A DNA stretch of 64,000 bases from Diogma glabrata (lineage: Eukaryota > Arthropoda > Insecta > Diptera > Cylindrotomidae): assembly GCA_963693315.1 (NCBI GenBank), contig OY856186.1, positions 280,424,459 through 280,488,458 on the forward strand, given 5' to 3'. Of this stretch, positions 22,203 through 33,200 are shown one piece after another; position 1 is the first letter of the stretch; each line of letters starts with the position of its first letter. Position numbers and translations under genes: made by a program. The notes beneath the pieces are model-generated. The model worked only from the letters and a program-made list of their open reading frames with translations, was not told the origin of the DNA and searched no databases.

Positions 22203-23139
22203 TACCGGGTGATTTTTTTAACCTGAAACTTTCAAATATCTCGAAAAATAAGCACTCTACGGAAAAAATGTGTATATTCAAAATTTAATCATTCCGCGGG
22301 GTAAACACATTAGTGCAAAAAAGCAAAAAAATAGTCTCTCACACCCCCTCTTTGTAGGTGGGCGGGGGTAGCTTTGAATCTAAAATAGGAACCCCAATTT
22401 TTTATTGCAGATACGGATTCTACGGCTAAAAGTACGTACGATTTGACTAAAAAATTTTGTTCGATTCATGATAGATGTAAATTGGCCTGCCAGATCATCA
22501 GATCTTACTTCGCCAGATTTCTTTTTGTGGGGCTATCTCAAAGAGAAAGTTTACAAACAAGAACCAACAACACGTGAGAATATGATTGGGCGAATCAAAA
22601 ATGCTTGTGCCAAAATTCAAGCAGACACACTTTTCAGTTGTGTACAGTCATTTGAAGAGCGGATTAATAAGTGCATTGAAGTCGAAGGGCATCATTTTGA
22701 ACACTTATTTTAAGCTAAAATTTGTTTATTCACCAGCCATTTACATTAATAAACTTTTTACAATGAAAACGTGATATTTTTTATTTCAAATGTATTACAA
22801 AATCGTAGGCATATGTTCTTAGTAAAAGAAATTGAAAAAAATTGAATTTCGTCGATTACAGCGCCATGTATCATGAATCGAACAAAATTTTTTAGTCAAA
22901 TCGTACGTACTTTTAGCCGTAGAATCCGTATCTGCAATAAAAAATTGGGGTTCCTATTTTAGATTCAAAGCTACCCCCACCCACCTACAAAGAGGGGGTG
23001 TGAGAGACTATTTTTTTACTTTTTTGCACTAATGTGTTTACCCCGCGGAATGATTAAATTTTGAATATACACATTTTTTCCGTAGAGTGCTTATTTTTCG
23101 AGATATTTGAAAGTTTCAGGTTAAAAAAATCACCCGGTA
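22203..23139. mobile_element. Internally deleted mariner-like element with 270-bp inverted repeats
   Basis: The element is flanked by TA (22201-22202 and 23140-23141). Ends TACCGGGTGATTTTTTTAAC and the reverse complement begin inverted repeats that continue to about 22472 on the left and from about 22869 on the right, with very few differences. Only about 400 bp lie between them, holding the last 81 codons of a transposase, so the left arm was joined directly to the 3' end of the gene. Confidence 0.9.
22468..22713 (+). pseudogene. Tc1/mariner transposase, C-terminal 81 codons
   Basis: MIDVNWPARSSDLTSPDFFL followed by WGYLKEKVY. The WP-x-RS-x-DL-x-x-x-DFFLWG block is the signature around the third catalytic acidic residue in mariner-type DDE transposases, and the rest (RIKNACAKI, EERINKCIEVEGHHFEHLF) matches the usual C-terminus. 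The DNA-binding domain and the first two catalytic residues are missing. The ATG is fortuitous, right at the inverted-repeat border. Confidence 0.88.
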
Positions 23140-23261
23140 TATTACTATGCCAACAATAGTAACCAATTATCGTTGTTAGGAAAATCAAATTTATGGTATT
23201 AAGTGTGACAGTTTATTGTACAAAAGCAAATGCAACAAAAGTTGCAAAAAATATTTGTGTA

Positions 23262-23755
23262 ATGGATTCTAGCAATGTAGACGAATTTGCAACAGAAGTT
23301 ATAGATAGGGTTTGTTGCCATCTAAATCCAAAAAATTATACGAAAAATCATATAAAGATTTTTTCGACTGGTGTGGCAAGAAAAAAACTGAGAACTACAT
23401 AGCAAATGTGTTAATGGCAAAAGTAAGTTTAATAATTTAAATGAACATATAATTATTCTTTTCTTTTATAAAATTAAAGGTTACATTAATTATTGATATT
23501 GCTGGTGCCTTAAGGAGTGACGAATTATTCAATTCAATAGTAGATGATGCCCAGAATTTAAGATCGTCAATTTTAATTTTAGTTAGTAATACAAAAAACC
23601 ATGTTAACAGAGTTTTTAGCATTGTCGCTAAGGAAGACAGCTTAATCGATTATGTTGCCATTTGTAAGAATTATAGAGACTTACGAAACCAGAACACCAA
23701 TCATAACCGTTTTTTATATGCGGTTTTTGTTTATACGTATTTGTTTAAATTTATC
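23262..23755 (+). pseudogene. Crypton-like tyrosine recombinase remnant, 5' part
   Basis: Frame 1 gives MDSSNVDEFATEVIDRV. After a one-base shift near 23315 it continues LPSKSKKLYEKSYKDFFDWC and GKKKTENYIANVLMAK. This is the N-terminal SAM-like domain of Crypton-like/KIAA1958-like tyrosine recombinases. A GTAAGT donor (23423) and TTAAAG acceptor (23479) frame a possible 57-nt intron. The next block, VTLIIDIAGALRSDEL with FNSIVDDAQNL and LVSNTKNHVNRVF, matches the start of the catalytic domain, where G-A-x-R-x-DEL carries the first catalytic Arg. The domain between the two blocks is shorter than expected, and a SINE interrupts the frame at 23756. Confidence 0.65.
23733..23755 (+). repeat. 23-bp target-site duplication, left of SINE
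   Basis: ATACGTATTTGTTTAAATTT plus ATC recurs exactly at 24398-24420 and brackets the SINE. Confidence 0.93.
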
Positions 23756-24397
23756 AAGGCGATGTATAGCCGAGTGTGTTAACGCACTAGTCTTACATTG
23801 TTAGGGTCGACGGTTCGAATCCAGTCAAATCCAATATGGATTTTTCTGGATTAGAAATACAGAGCCGATTTAGATGTTAAGTATTGGTGTTGGGTAGTTT
23901 ATAAGTTAGTTTAAGGGGCGATGTATAGCCGAGTGTCTTAAAGCGCTAGTCTATGCATCGTTAGGGTCGACGGTTCGAATCCAGTCCAATCCAATATGGA
24001 TTTTCTGGATTGGAATTGCAGAGCCGATTTAGATGTTAAGTATTGGTGTTGGGTAGTTCATAAGTTAGTTTAAGGGTGATATGTATACTAATAAATTATA
24101 TGAATAACAGGTTTCCGACTGGAGATTGCAGGCGAGAAATTTTAGATACGGGATTGCTGATTGGCGATTGCAGATTATATGTATAAGTGATTGTCCTTGT
24201 GATTGTCTCCTAACAGTAGTAGCTAGATACGATTTGCCAGGTGTCTGTAACCGGGTCGTTCACTCCTAACTTACAATTACCTACCTATCCTTACCTATTG
24301 TTATATGTAAAACGACTGTAGGAAGTGGCCCGGCCGTAATCCGGGAGTCTCGCCTAGTGCTTGGTCCTACAGTCCAATCAATCAATCAATCAAATCA
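23756..24397 (+). mobile_element. SINE with two tandem tRNA-like heads
   Basis: Head 1 (23758-23916) and head 2 (23917-about 24080) are 159-bp near-identical units. Each has an A-box-like TATAGCCGAGTG and a B-box GGTTCGAATCC, as in a tRNA of the Leu/Ser type, which together would form an internal RNA polymerase III promoter. Each head is followed by a CCAATATGGATT segment. A unique body (24080-24370) precedes a (CAAT)n-like tail, CAATCAATCAATCAA. The perfect 23-bp target duplication proves insertion as one unit by target-primed reverse transcription. Confidence 0.92.
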
Positions 24398-24420
24398 ATA
24401 CGTATTTGTTTAAATTTATC
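24398..24420 (+). repeat. 23-bp target-site duplication, right of SINE
   Basis: Exact copy of 23733-23755, abutting the CAAT-rich tail. Confidence 0.93.
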
Positions 24421-24500
24421 GTAAATGTCGCCGAGAAAACTATCATTGTTGTCATGATTTGTTATTTTTTTAATCCCCAGGGAGTAAAAGATGCAACCTT
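24421..24500 (+). pseudogene. Tyrosine recombinase remnant, continuation after SINE
   Basis: The frame broken by the SINE resumes as VNVAEKTIIVVMICYFFNPQ and GVKDAT, then is lost. With the SINE and one duplication removed, the two sides join in frame. No catalytic HxxR or Tyr motif is present, so the 3' half is gone. Confidence 0.5.
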
Positions 24501-24582
24501 ATTTATATAACTCGAGATGAACTTTATTTATATAACTCGTGCAAAAAGTTTTGTTAACAAGAACTCTGTTTGTTGATGAAAG

Positions 24583-24895
24583 TAGATGAAATCAGCAGCA
24601 TCAAACCTCAAACTTATTCTTAACCCCGTTTCACTCGGCAATTGACTAGCGCAAGCAGTCATACTGGCAGATCGCAGAAAGACTCTTTTGCCTGAACTGC
24701 TTGCAAATGGAATAGTTTGCCAGAATCCATAGTCTCAGGTGGTTTCAATCCGCAGAGGTTGAAAAAAATCCTTCATCAACTTAGAGCGCAAGTTGTTGTG
24801 GGACCTAGGTCTTAAAATGTATTTGTGTGTTGTTGTGACACATATTGTAAACCCTATAACACAACACTTTTCATTTTAAAAAAAATGGTTTAAGA
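24583..24895 (+). pseudogene. LINE 3' fragment (family L2, copy 1)
   Basis: The sequence reads as the degraded C-terminus of a LINE ORF2 (DEISSIKPQTYS, then WNSLPES, SGGFNPQRLKK in broken frames). It is followed by the family 3' UTR: GTTGTTGTGGGACCTAGGTC, TTGTTGTGACACATATTG, ACACAACACTTTTCATTTTA. The same end occurs at 37.1 kb (+) and 30.6 kb (-). Confidence 0.8.
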
Positions 24896-27060
24896 TTATT
24901 ATTATTAATACAATTTAAAAAGCAGAATTATTCTTCACCTATTTTCTTGACAAATTGGCGAACAAGAAGATATTAAAGGAGAATATCTGTGGAATTGATA
25001 ATACAACTATTTCTATATTAATAACTCGGAGGGAACGTTCTTAGACTTCGATAAACATCAACATTACTCCCGTTGCTCTCCTACAAAAATAATATATCAA
25101 AGTATCTTTTGAATTGGGCGTGAGTTAACAACTTGGAGGGGGCGCTCTTTTTTAATAAAAGATTTCCAAAATTAGATCCATTTGAACGAGATCCGTTATT
25201 TCATCTTTAAGTAGAAAGAAGTCCTTTAAAAAGCTTACATGACTTGAATTTAGTGTTAGTTGACAAATGTAGTGACTTGAAAGATTCAAACCCCAGAACT
25301 AATTGTTGCACATCAAATTTGTTTTCTCAGTTATCTACAGAATCAATTATCTCGGTTTTCTCAGTTATCTACAGAATCAATTATCATTTATCTACAGAAT
25401 AACTATAAAAAAGTACGATATCTGTATCTGAAGGACCACAAAAATATTTGTAATGTATTTGTTGTTGTATTCAATTTTTTTCTCGAAAAATTACAGTGAA
25501 TCTCATAAAAACATTGTAGTAAGGAATATGCCGGATCAAAGAATTTTAGAGTACGGTCGATTTGTCTAGATTGAACGGAATACTCTTTAAGCAGTTTTTT
25601 TGGACAAAATTTATTAATTATTAACAAAGTTGCTATGACTATGAAAGCTACTTTTTAAAATTGTAAATAATGTTTTAAATGCTATTTAATAGAAATATTC
25701 TGTCCATTATTTTGGACGATGTGTGTATATTGGCAATTTCTACCGTTAGAGTTTCTGACGTTGTTGAAGAAATATTGTTGTTTGGGAATATTGTGTTCCT
25801 GTTGTTGTGAAACATTAGCAGTGTTGAATACTTAAAAAATCTGTTTTTTTTATTTTAAAGTTATGCATGTTTAGCGTTAATTATAATAAATTATAAATTA
25901 ACATCTCCGAATATCCGATACCATGCCAACATGGACTGGTATTTTTGATTATTAATCAGTGATCTAATTCAGAAGATTATGTTTATCGTTTTGAGAGTAA
26001 AGCCAATTTGATGAAGATAAAAAACGTGACAATATGTTTAATTTTTTATAATTTATTTGCACCAACTGGTCTATAGCGACACACTCCAGAGACTTCGCCC
26101 ATTTAAATTTCACTTAGAACAAAGGTGACAACATCATCAGCGTACGCGATTATCTGTACTGGTTTTATTGATAATATATTGAAGTTAGTCGTAAACTAGT
26201 GTAACGGAACACATATTTCAAGGCCACATTTAAAGTCTGGGTCTAAAAAAGTCTAGTCTTAACAAGTTCCAACTCTCTGATCCAACTGACTAACAAATTC
26301 TATTAAATAGACATTTTCTCTTAAAGTTTAAACAAAACAGTCCTCCCACTGTTCAGTGTTCCTACTATAAATAATACATTGTTCTGTGGTATCAATCAAC
26401 TTAACATCATACTATAAAGCAATTCCGGCGTATGCAGTGTTTCACTATATTTTTTCAAAATATTTAACTTGTTTTTATTTCGCATGCGTTGAATGTATTA
26501 AATGTTTTTTTATTATATTTTTTCCTGTGTCAATATGAAATGAATAAAGTTTTTGTTTTAAAACGAAAACCAAATACAGTAAATGGATCATTCGCTGAAA
26601 CGTTGATGCTAAATAGTACTTCAAATTACGAAATTTGGTTGTAATATATTGGCAATATTAATGATTGATTAAATTTTGAATTACCTTATGTTTTTGTTTG
26701 ATATGGTAGTATTGGAATGATTTTATTTTGTTTTATTGAAATACGCGGTAGATTTGCGGTGTTTAATTTAAATGTTTATCGTTTCTAATAAAATGTTAAT
26801 ACCACAGAGAGGGAAGGGTAGATGTTCTTGATCTAAATAATGTCGATACATATTTGAAATCACATTTAAATGTTTTTGCAAGCCATAATATAAGCACAAT
26901 ATAAATATACATACACATACATTATTTCACTAATTATTACAAATTCTGAGAAACGTTTTTCTTTGTTCGTACAATGAAATCTCTTTTAAGCAATTTTTGT
27001 TGTAAACTCTTTAAGCTAAAAAATAATTTTTTTTCAAAAGCTTCATTTATTTTTTCTCAG
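24896..27060. other. AT-rich DNA, no gene recognised
   Basis: No credible coding sequence; the minus frame at 25403-25627 has no support. A roughly 80-bp stretch near 25850-25930 (AAATTATAAATTAAC context) is shared in diverged form with about 40160-40240. A 25-bp GGTTTTCTCAGTTATCTACA word is duplicated near 25320-25380. Confidence 0.4.
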
Positions 27061-27103
27061 TTTTAACTTTCAAACGTTTTATGTTTGATAATTCTAGTTA
27101 ATA

Positions 27104-27333
27104 CCGCATTCACAGCGACATAGCAAATTAGTAGATGTAATTTAAATCTGTGCTGTAAACACTTTTTATTTTAAAATCTTGCAACTAATTTGATATCTAG
27201 GCTTACTACCATTACAAACGATTCAAATACTTACGATTCAAATTACAATCTACGTTTTAAACTCATATTAAATATGCCAAGATGCAAAGTATAATATACT
27301 ATCTACTAATTTGCTATGTCGCTGTGAATGCGG
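27104..27333. mobile_element. 230-bp MITE (family M, copy 1)
   Basis: Perfect inverted repeats of about 33 bp begin CCGCATTCACAGCGACATAG and end with the reverse complement, flanked by TA on both sides (27102-27103, 27334-27335). A second copy of the same length at 58290-58519 differs at very few positions. TA duplication suggests mobilisation by a Tc1/mariner-type transposase. A direct repeat, TTTTAACTTTCAAACGTTT, sits on both sides of this copy (about 27061 and 27340). Confidence 0.92.
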
Positions 27334-28009
27334 TATAAGTTTTAACTTTCAAACGTTTATGTTTTATCATTTGAACATTTGATTGATATTTAGAATTGTT
27401 TATATTGTTTTAACTCAAAACAAAAAATGAATGTTAAAGTTTATAATGTTATTGATTTAAAAATAAAACTTTTTTTGAATTAAACTATTTAAAACGATAA
27501 ACTTTTTTCTTTATATGTGGTAGAAGCCGGTGACGTGAAAGTTATTGATTGGTGATAAAATTTATCGGCCATTATGAAAAATTAAAATTTCATCCGTCTA
27601 AAAAGAGATTAGTGATAAAAAAAGTCCAAGCGGCACGTATATCCGCTAGAAATAGGTAGATTTCGAGATCAGACAGTTTTGTGTGCCAGTAGAATCTGAT
27701 GTATCAGATTAGTTTAAACAACACAAACTAATTTAAAACAGATATCGAACAAATTTTAAAAAGAAAATTAGCTTCATATAAGCAAAACTATATTTATCCA
27801 ATTTTGCAACAAAAATATATCAAATCTACCACAGAACATGTGTGTGACAATTTATGACACAAGCCTACGCTATATCATATGCCGTCCAATTACTGCAAAA
27901 TATCAAAATAGTTTATTTCTAAGAAAAAAAACTAGTTTCTTCTATTCAAACCATTTAATTTTTTTTTCATTGACTGTTATAAGGTTTTTGGAAATTGTAG
28001 TTATGGATT

Positions 28010-28990
28010 GTTGCAAACTTTTTTGTTGAAGCCAACAAGTCAAAAACCTCGAACTGCAGAGGTTTATATTTATAAGAAACGGATTAAAATGTTTCCACAG
28101 ATTCTAAATTTATGAAGTTTTTAAAAATCTTAGTATCCAAACGGCCGTTATAACGGATTAAAAAAACGAATTTTTTTCTAGTATAAAGCCCCTAGTTATT
28201 TAACCATGTGTCAGATTTTTCTGATTTACGAACTTGTCCAAGATATTAATAAAATACACATGTTTACGGAAGGTTTTTTGATCTGGCTTCACAAATGCGA
28301 CCGTGAGAGTGCCGGTTGCTTCTAACGAATTTGGTGTTTTACAAGCTTTTTTGTTGGACCTGCTCACTCAGAAGCCTCCAACTGCAGAGGTCTTTTTTTT
28401 TTAAAGAAACTGATTAAAAAGGTTTTAAAAATTCTAAATTTATGAAGTTTTTAAAAATATTAGAATCTAAACGGCCGTTATAACGGATCTAAAAAACAGA
28501 GTTTTTTTCTAGTATAAAGCTTCTAGTTTCTTAACCATGTGTCGGATTTGGCTGATTTACGAACTTGTTCAAGATATTAATAAACCGCACATTTTTAGAA
28601 AAGGTTTTTTGATCTGGCCTTACAAATGCGACCGTGAGAGTGCCGGTTGTTTCAAAAAAAAATTTTTTTTTGCAAACTTTTTTGTTGAAGCCGCTCACTC
28701 AGGAACTTCTAACTGCAGAGGTCTTTTTTTAAAACAAATTGATAAAAACGATTCCAAAAATTTTAAATTCATTAATTTTTTTAAAATATTAATATCCAAA
28801 CGGCCGTTATAACGGTTTTAAAAAATCAATTTTTTTTAGAAAAAAAGCTCTAGTTCCTTAACCACGTGTTGGATTTTGCTGATTCACGAACTCGTCCGAG
28901 ATATTAATAGAACACATATGTACAAAAAATTTTTTTGATTTCCCTCAACAAATGCGACCGTGAGAGTGCCGGTCGTTTTCGTTATATCTC
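28010..28990. repeat. 330-bp tandem array, three to four diverged units
   Basis: AACGGCCGTTATAACGG occurs at 28140, 28470 and 28799, and GCGACCGTGAGAGTGCCGGT at 28297, 28628 and about 28955, giving periods of 325-330 bp. Other conserved words are AACTGCAGAGGT and GATTTACGAACTTGT. The first motif is two overlapping palindromes (AACGGCCGTT and CCGTTATAACGG). The short frame at 28537-28812 lies in the array and is not a gene. Confidence 0.85.
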
Positions 28991-28996
28991 ATATCG

Positions 28997-29018
28997 TGTA
29001 TATATATATATATATATA
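28997..29018. repeat. (TA)n microsatellite
   Basis: About ten TA dinucleotides followed by a T-rich run directly after the 330-bp array. Confidence 0.9.
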
Positions 29019-29113
29019 AATTTTTTTTTTTTTTGTTTTTTCGTCTCCGCTTATCATATATAGTCGTTTGGCACAAAAATTTTTCCGAAATTTCGAGATG
29101 AAGCCCATTGCAA

Positions 29114-29142
29114 TAGGTAGATTTTTATATGAAATCTACCTA
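29114..29142. repeat. 29-bp palindromic motif, copy 1
   Basis: TAGGTAGATTTTTATATGAA plus ATCTACCTA: arms pair except at the centre. Its exact reverse complement occurs at 60872-60900 and a variant at 41441-41469. Confidence 0.8.
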
Positions 29143-30590
29143 AAAAGAGTATTATAATTTACATAACTAAAATGCTAAATGTAAACACTTACCTCGTATC
29201 GTTTTAAAAATTTGCAGAAAGAAAAACAATTTCGTTCTCAAAAATATAATTATAAATCATTAATATATAATTATAAATTCAGAAATATAATTATAATTAG
29301 GTGGATGAATTGGAAAATCTTATAAATAGTGGCAGACCGCTTCGGCCACTTGAAAAAGAGTTATTAGATATTGAATAAGCAACAACCGAACAGTTATTGG
29401 AATGTAACAGTGATCAGCGATAGGAATTTGTAGTTCATTGTGAAATTGATTCAGTTGCGGAGAAGTTGCACAATTTTGTGGATCCACCGAACTACAATCA
29501 ACATCCTAATCTAAGTTTTTTTTTATATATGCTTATGTTATTTTATATGTTATGTTAATTTTTTTTCTGAATATTTTTTTGTTTTTGGTTGATTTCAATG
29601 ATTAACTGAATTTAAATTGAATTAGAGATTTTCAAAACCCAAGATCCAAGAACAAGTTCGAAACCGAAATCTTCGAGAAGCATGACCACTACATTAATAG
29701 TGGGGGTCCATCTAGATCTTGTTTTTTCTATTATTGACTGTCTAGTCTCAGCTTCAGTTTTTTGCTCTCGTGAGCCTCAAAAGTGCTTACTTTGCAAACT
29801 CTCTTCGTTCAGTTCGGTAGTCTGTTCCTTTTTCACGTCCAGGTGAAATTTTGTTTTTCAATTCGTGGCTGATTTACAATCCGGAGGTGACAAACGAGGA
29901 GTTATTAAGGAGATATTGAGCACTTGGTTGCAACCACCAAATACGACAGTGAGCTGTTAAACGAACAAAGGAAATATTTTATCCCCTTATCTTGTTTCTT
30001 GTAAAATATTTAACAGAAATATATGCATTTCTATTAAATATTTTACCAGAAAACCCATCACATTGCAACGTCATCACCAAAAACCTAACAAGAATAAAAT
30101 TTTAATATATGTAGCTTTTGACCACAACCTTCCACCACACTCATTGCATTATGTCACACATTCTAAATCATGATATGTCCCCAAAAATTTATGTGTTGCA
30201 ATAAAAGAAAAAAAAATTCAATTAAAATAAATAAACGGAATTTGTTGAACATTTTTGTATAACGAAATTCCAGAATTTCATTTGGTCACGTTTATGTGAT
30301 GAAAATGCGGTTTAATTCAATTTATGATTTGAAAAATTAACTGTTTGGTTTTAGTGGAATTTTTCTATTTGCTATACAGAAACTAGAATTTAGCCTTTAT
30401 TTTCAAGATTATTTACAAAACTAAATTAAATTCGCCATATTTTTCTGCAAATAAAAGCCAACATACAGAGTTCTATAGCATTGTATCGTCAAGGAATATT
30501 CCAAAACTAAGATTGGGTGCGCTATCGTTGACTGAATAGAGGTTATTCGCCAGTCTTAAGAGATCGCCTTGGTTATTGGTATCGTGCAGG
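29143..30590. other. AT-rich DNA with weak coding-like fragments
   Basis: No assignable gene. Two stretches read like decayed protein: 29300-29490 (ELENLINSGRPLRPLEKELL then a stop) and 29855-29960 (FVADLQSGGDKRGVIKEIL, STWLQPPNTTVSC, stop). The second follows a CCAG/GTGAAAT donor-like site near 29841 and a TTCAGTT initiator-like word near 29810. Neither is recognised. Confidence 0.3.
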
Positions 30591-30599
30591 CGCATACAC

Positions 30600-31570
30600 A
30601 GAAAAAAGTTCAGGGGGTCCAAAGAATTTTTTTTTAATAAAAAGTGTTGTGTTATAAGAATTACAATATGTATGTGTCAAAGCAACACAAAGATACCTTT
30701 TAAGACCTAGGTTCCACAACAACATGCGATCTAAAGTGTTGACACACGCTTTTTTTAAACTTTCGTGGATTGAACATCCCCCCCACTATTGATTCGTGCA
30801 AAGCGTTTCATTTATGTAATGTACGGACAAAGAAATTCCACTGCATTCTGTCACTATAACATTGAGTAATCGCAACATTTTGACTGTTTGCACAAACAGA
30901 TTGACGAGTAAAACGGGGAAGATGAATATGTTTGAGGCATAATGGATCTGATTTCGTTCGAACACTTTTGGTGACGGTATTTATAAAAAACATCGAGATC
31001 AGCAACAGTACGATGGTGCTGTAGGGAATCAAGATTTGATGTTAAATTTTGATCACCCACAGTTTGCATAGCACGCTCTTGTACAAAGTCAGAAAGAGCC
31101 AGGATGGAAACAGGTGCAGCGCCCCAAACTTAACAACAATGCTCCATACAAGGACAAATATCCAACTTATAAATCTGGAGTAATTGATACGGAGTGAAAT
31201 ATTTTTACATTTATTGAGGAAGCCGAGTTTTTTTAAGGTAAGGAATAAGGGTAATTTTAAAGTAAGGAATAAAGGACTGTGGGGTACTGCTTTAGGACTG
31301 TGGGGTGAAATCCTACGCTCCGAGGTATTTAACGCTCTTAAGATTTTTTCGAAAATTTTGGTTTTGAAATCAAGATCTTTCATACTAACTCCTGACGACA
31401 GGATTTGGCGTATTTCTATAGGTGTTTCTAAAACGATCAAGTTCAAAGCCAAAGGTTCCGCGAACAATGTTGCTTTTCTTACTGTGTCAGTGACGATTAA
31501 ACCACCGTCAATAATAAGAGAAATAGAAGATTTGGAACCAGACTTTAAAGGATTAATGACAATGTAAAAA
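30600..31570 (-). pseudogene. LINE L2 copy 2, internally deleted
   Basis: Read on minus, the 3' end (30600-30740) matches the 3' UTR at 24.8 and 37.1 kb. Upstream comes the C-terminal block CSNEIRSIMPQTYSSSPF with TRQS-type words, then KKLGFLNKCKNISLRI and VVKFGALH (thumb region). Further upstream, SISLIIDGGLIVTDTVRKAT and DFKTKIFEKILRALNTS belong to the region just before the first RT motif. The catalytic RT is missing between ALNTS and KKLGFLN, so this is an internal deletion. Frameshifts are present. Confidence 0.7.
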
Positions 31571-31724
31571 CTTTGTTTCTAAGGGGCAATCTGTCTGCCC
31601 TGGAAAACAAATATTTTTGTTGGGGTTTCATTATTGTGAATGGAACGAATTTATTGATACTAAAACATTTTGGTCAAATAAATTTTTGCTATATTATTAT
31701 TATATTATTATCTTATTTTATATT

Positions 31725-31800
31725 TATTTTCACTCATATAATATACCAACCTACCCAGGAAATCTGGAAAGTTGGTATATTATCTGAGTGAAATAAATAA
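31725..31800. repeat. Hairpin with about 30-bp imperfect stem
   Basis: Arms CACTCATATAATATACCAAC and GTTGGTATATTATCTGAGTG enclose about 20 bp, and the stem extends through ATTTATTTT and AAATAAAT words outside. It sits between two LINE fragments in opposite orientation. Confidence 0.75.
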
Positions 31801-31859
31801 AAAACATTCATGGCAAAAGTAGCGAACTGTTTTTGACAAATGATCTATGGTTGGTACAA

Positions 31860-32265
31860 ACAAAAGTATCAGAACCTTAGGTGGGTTAGGTCATAATTTG
31901 ATTTCCACACATTTAAATTTACAAGTTCCTAAGTAGTTTAAAACTAATCCTGGTCTTGTTTGGAATTATAAAGCTGCAGATTGGCAGGAACTTAGAGATA
32001 TCTTTAATTCAAACATTTCTGCTTCTAATTCTTCAGAAATAATACACCATGGGTATGCGCAATTGTTTATTCCAATTGATCGTTCTGAAGGCTGATCTAT
32101 GGGTTTCGAGTAAATATAAAGAAGCAATAAATTTAAAAATGCTTTTCGAAAGTATAACCAAAATAAAACTGATAGAAACAGAATAGAAAAAAATATATTA
32201 TGTAGAAAACTAATAGATGCAGAAAAAAATCTTTGCTATTTTGCGTCTAAAATAAAGTCATTTCG
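31860..32265 (+). pseudogene. LINE fragment, endonuclease end to pre-RT linker
   Basis: GLGHNLISTHLNLQVPK (end of endonuclease) continues FKTNPGLVWNYKAADWQELR and DIFNSNISASNSSEI, the usual linker of Jockey/CR1-type LINEs. After two stops comes FRKYNQNKTDRNRIEKN and LIDAEKNLCYFASKIKSF. The reading stops at 32265, where other DNA is inserted, and resumes at 32700. Confidence 0.7.
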
Positions 32266-32690
32266 ATACCCAAACGCGTATCGAAATGGCCTTTATTACG
32301 ATACGCAAAGTTTTGTCTTTCAAGGTTGGTCACATTGGTCATACAAACGTCAGTGAACATTAAAACGAATAATTATGTAAATAAAATTAATAAGAATATC
32401 TAAATTAGTGTTAAATATTTTTATTAATTAAAATAATTTGTAATAATAACAAAATTTCAAATTGACTATATTTTAATAAAATACACATTTTTTAAAATTT
32501 CAAGACAAAAAAAAAATGCAAAATAGAAAATATAGTATAAGAGTATAGTATAGTTTCATAAGACGTTTTAACGCACTTATCCTTTAGAAAACTCCCCGCT
32601 GCGCGGGTCGTTTTCTAAACAGATTGCGTGCGATAAAATCGTCGATTATGAAACTAGTTTCTTAATATACTATTTTATTACGGAAAAAGC
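32266..32690. mobile_element. Inserted DNA with nested palindromes inside LINE
   Basis: The segment separates two halves of one LINE fragment. It starts with ATTTCGATAC-CCAAACGC-GTATCGAAAT and ends with a 125-bp imperfect palindrome (32550-32675): outer arms GTTTCATAA and TTATGAAAC, GTGCG-type inner arms, TAGAAAAC and GTTTTCTA, and an apex CCCGC-TGC-GCGGG. No ORF. Confidence 0.55.
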
Positions 32691-32699
32691 TACTAATTT

Positions 32700-33200
32700 T
32701 GCTGAGCACTCACCGCAGTTTTTAAAAAGTCATTAGTTGAACCTAATTTGCAACCTAATCCAGTTCCTGTAGTTACTATCAAAATGGGGCGGATCGTTTT
32801 TCGTAAAAACATAATTTGGAAAATCCTATTGCAAATTAATACTAATAAGGCATCTGGGCCAAATAGTATTCCTTCAGTTATTTTTAAAACATTTGCTACG
32901 AAATTAGCATCAGTCTTACTAAAATTGTCTATTTGTCATATAAGAAGGGGATTTTGTGAAAAAATGAGGAGTGCACAGCCAATAAAATATGGTGCCTAAA
33001 ACGGGTCCAACATATTACAAACTCATATTAATCTTGTCAGTTGTTGCTAAAATATTTGAGAAGAACATTAATTTTAAAATATTCTCTCATCTTATGAATT
33101 CATGCACAGTAATGTCTAGAAATTTAATACAAAAAATCCCAAAGAAATGCAATTTTCAATATGTAATCATAGATGAAAGATTCAACTTAAGTAAATATGA
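32700..33200 (+). pseudogene. LINE fragment, N-terminal part of reverse transcriptase
   Basis: IIWKILLQINTNKASGPNSI followed by PSVIFKTFATKLASVLLKL is the first RT block with its KASGPxxIP signature. A shifted frame gives VPKTGPTYYKLILILSVVAK and IFEKNINFKIFSHL, the block normally reading NYRPISLLSVVSKIFEK. Later motifs with the catalytic Asp residues are absent. Probably the same family as the fragments at 24.6, 30.6 and 36.6 kb. Confidence 0.75.

Noticed and set aside
23758..23832. Functional tRNA genes at the two SINE heads
   Set aside because: A- and B-boxes are present but there is no proper acceptor stem, and the heads are part of a 642-bp element with a target duplication.
28537..28812. 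91-codon frame in the 330-bp array
   Set aside because: The homologous position in neighbouring units is not open.
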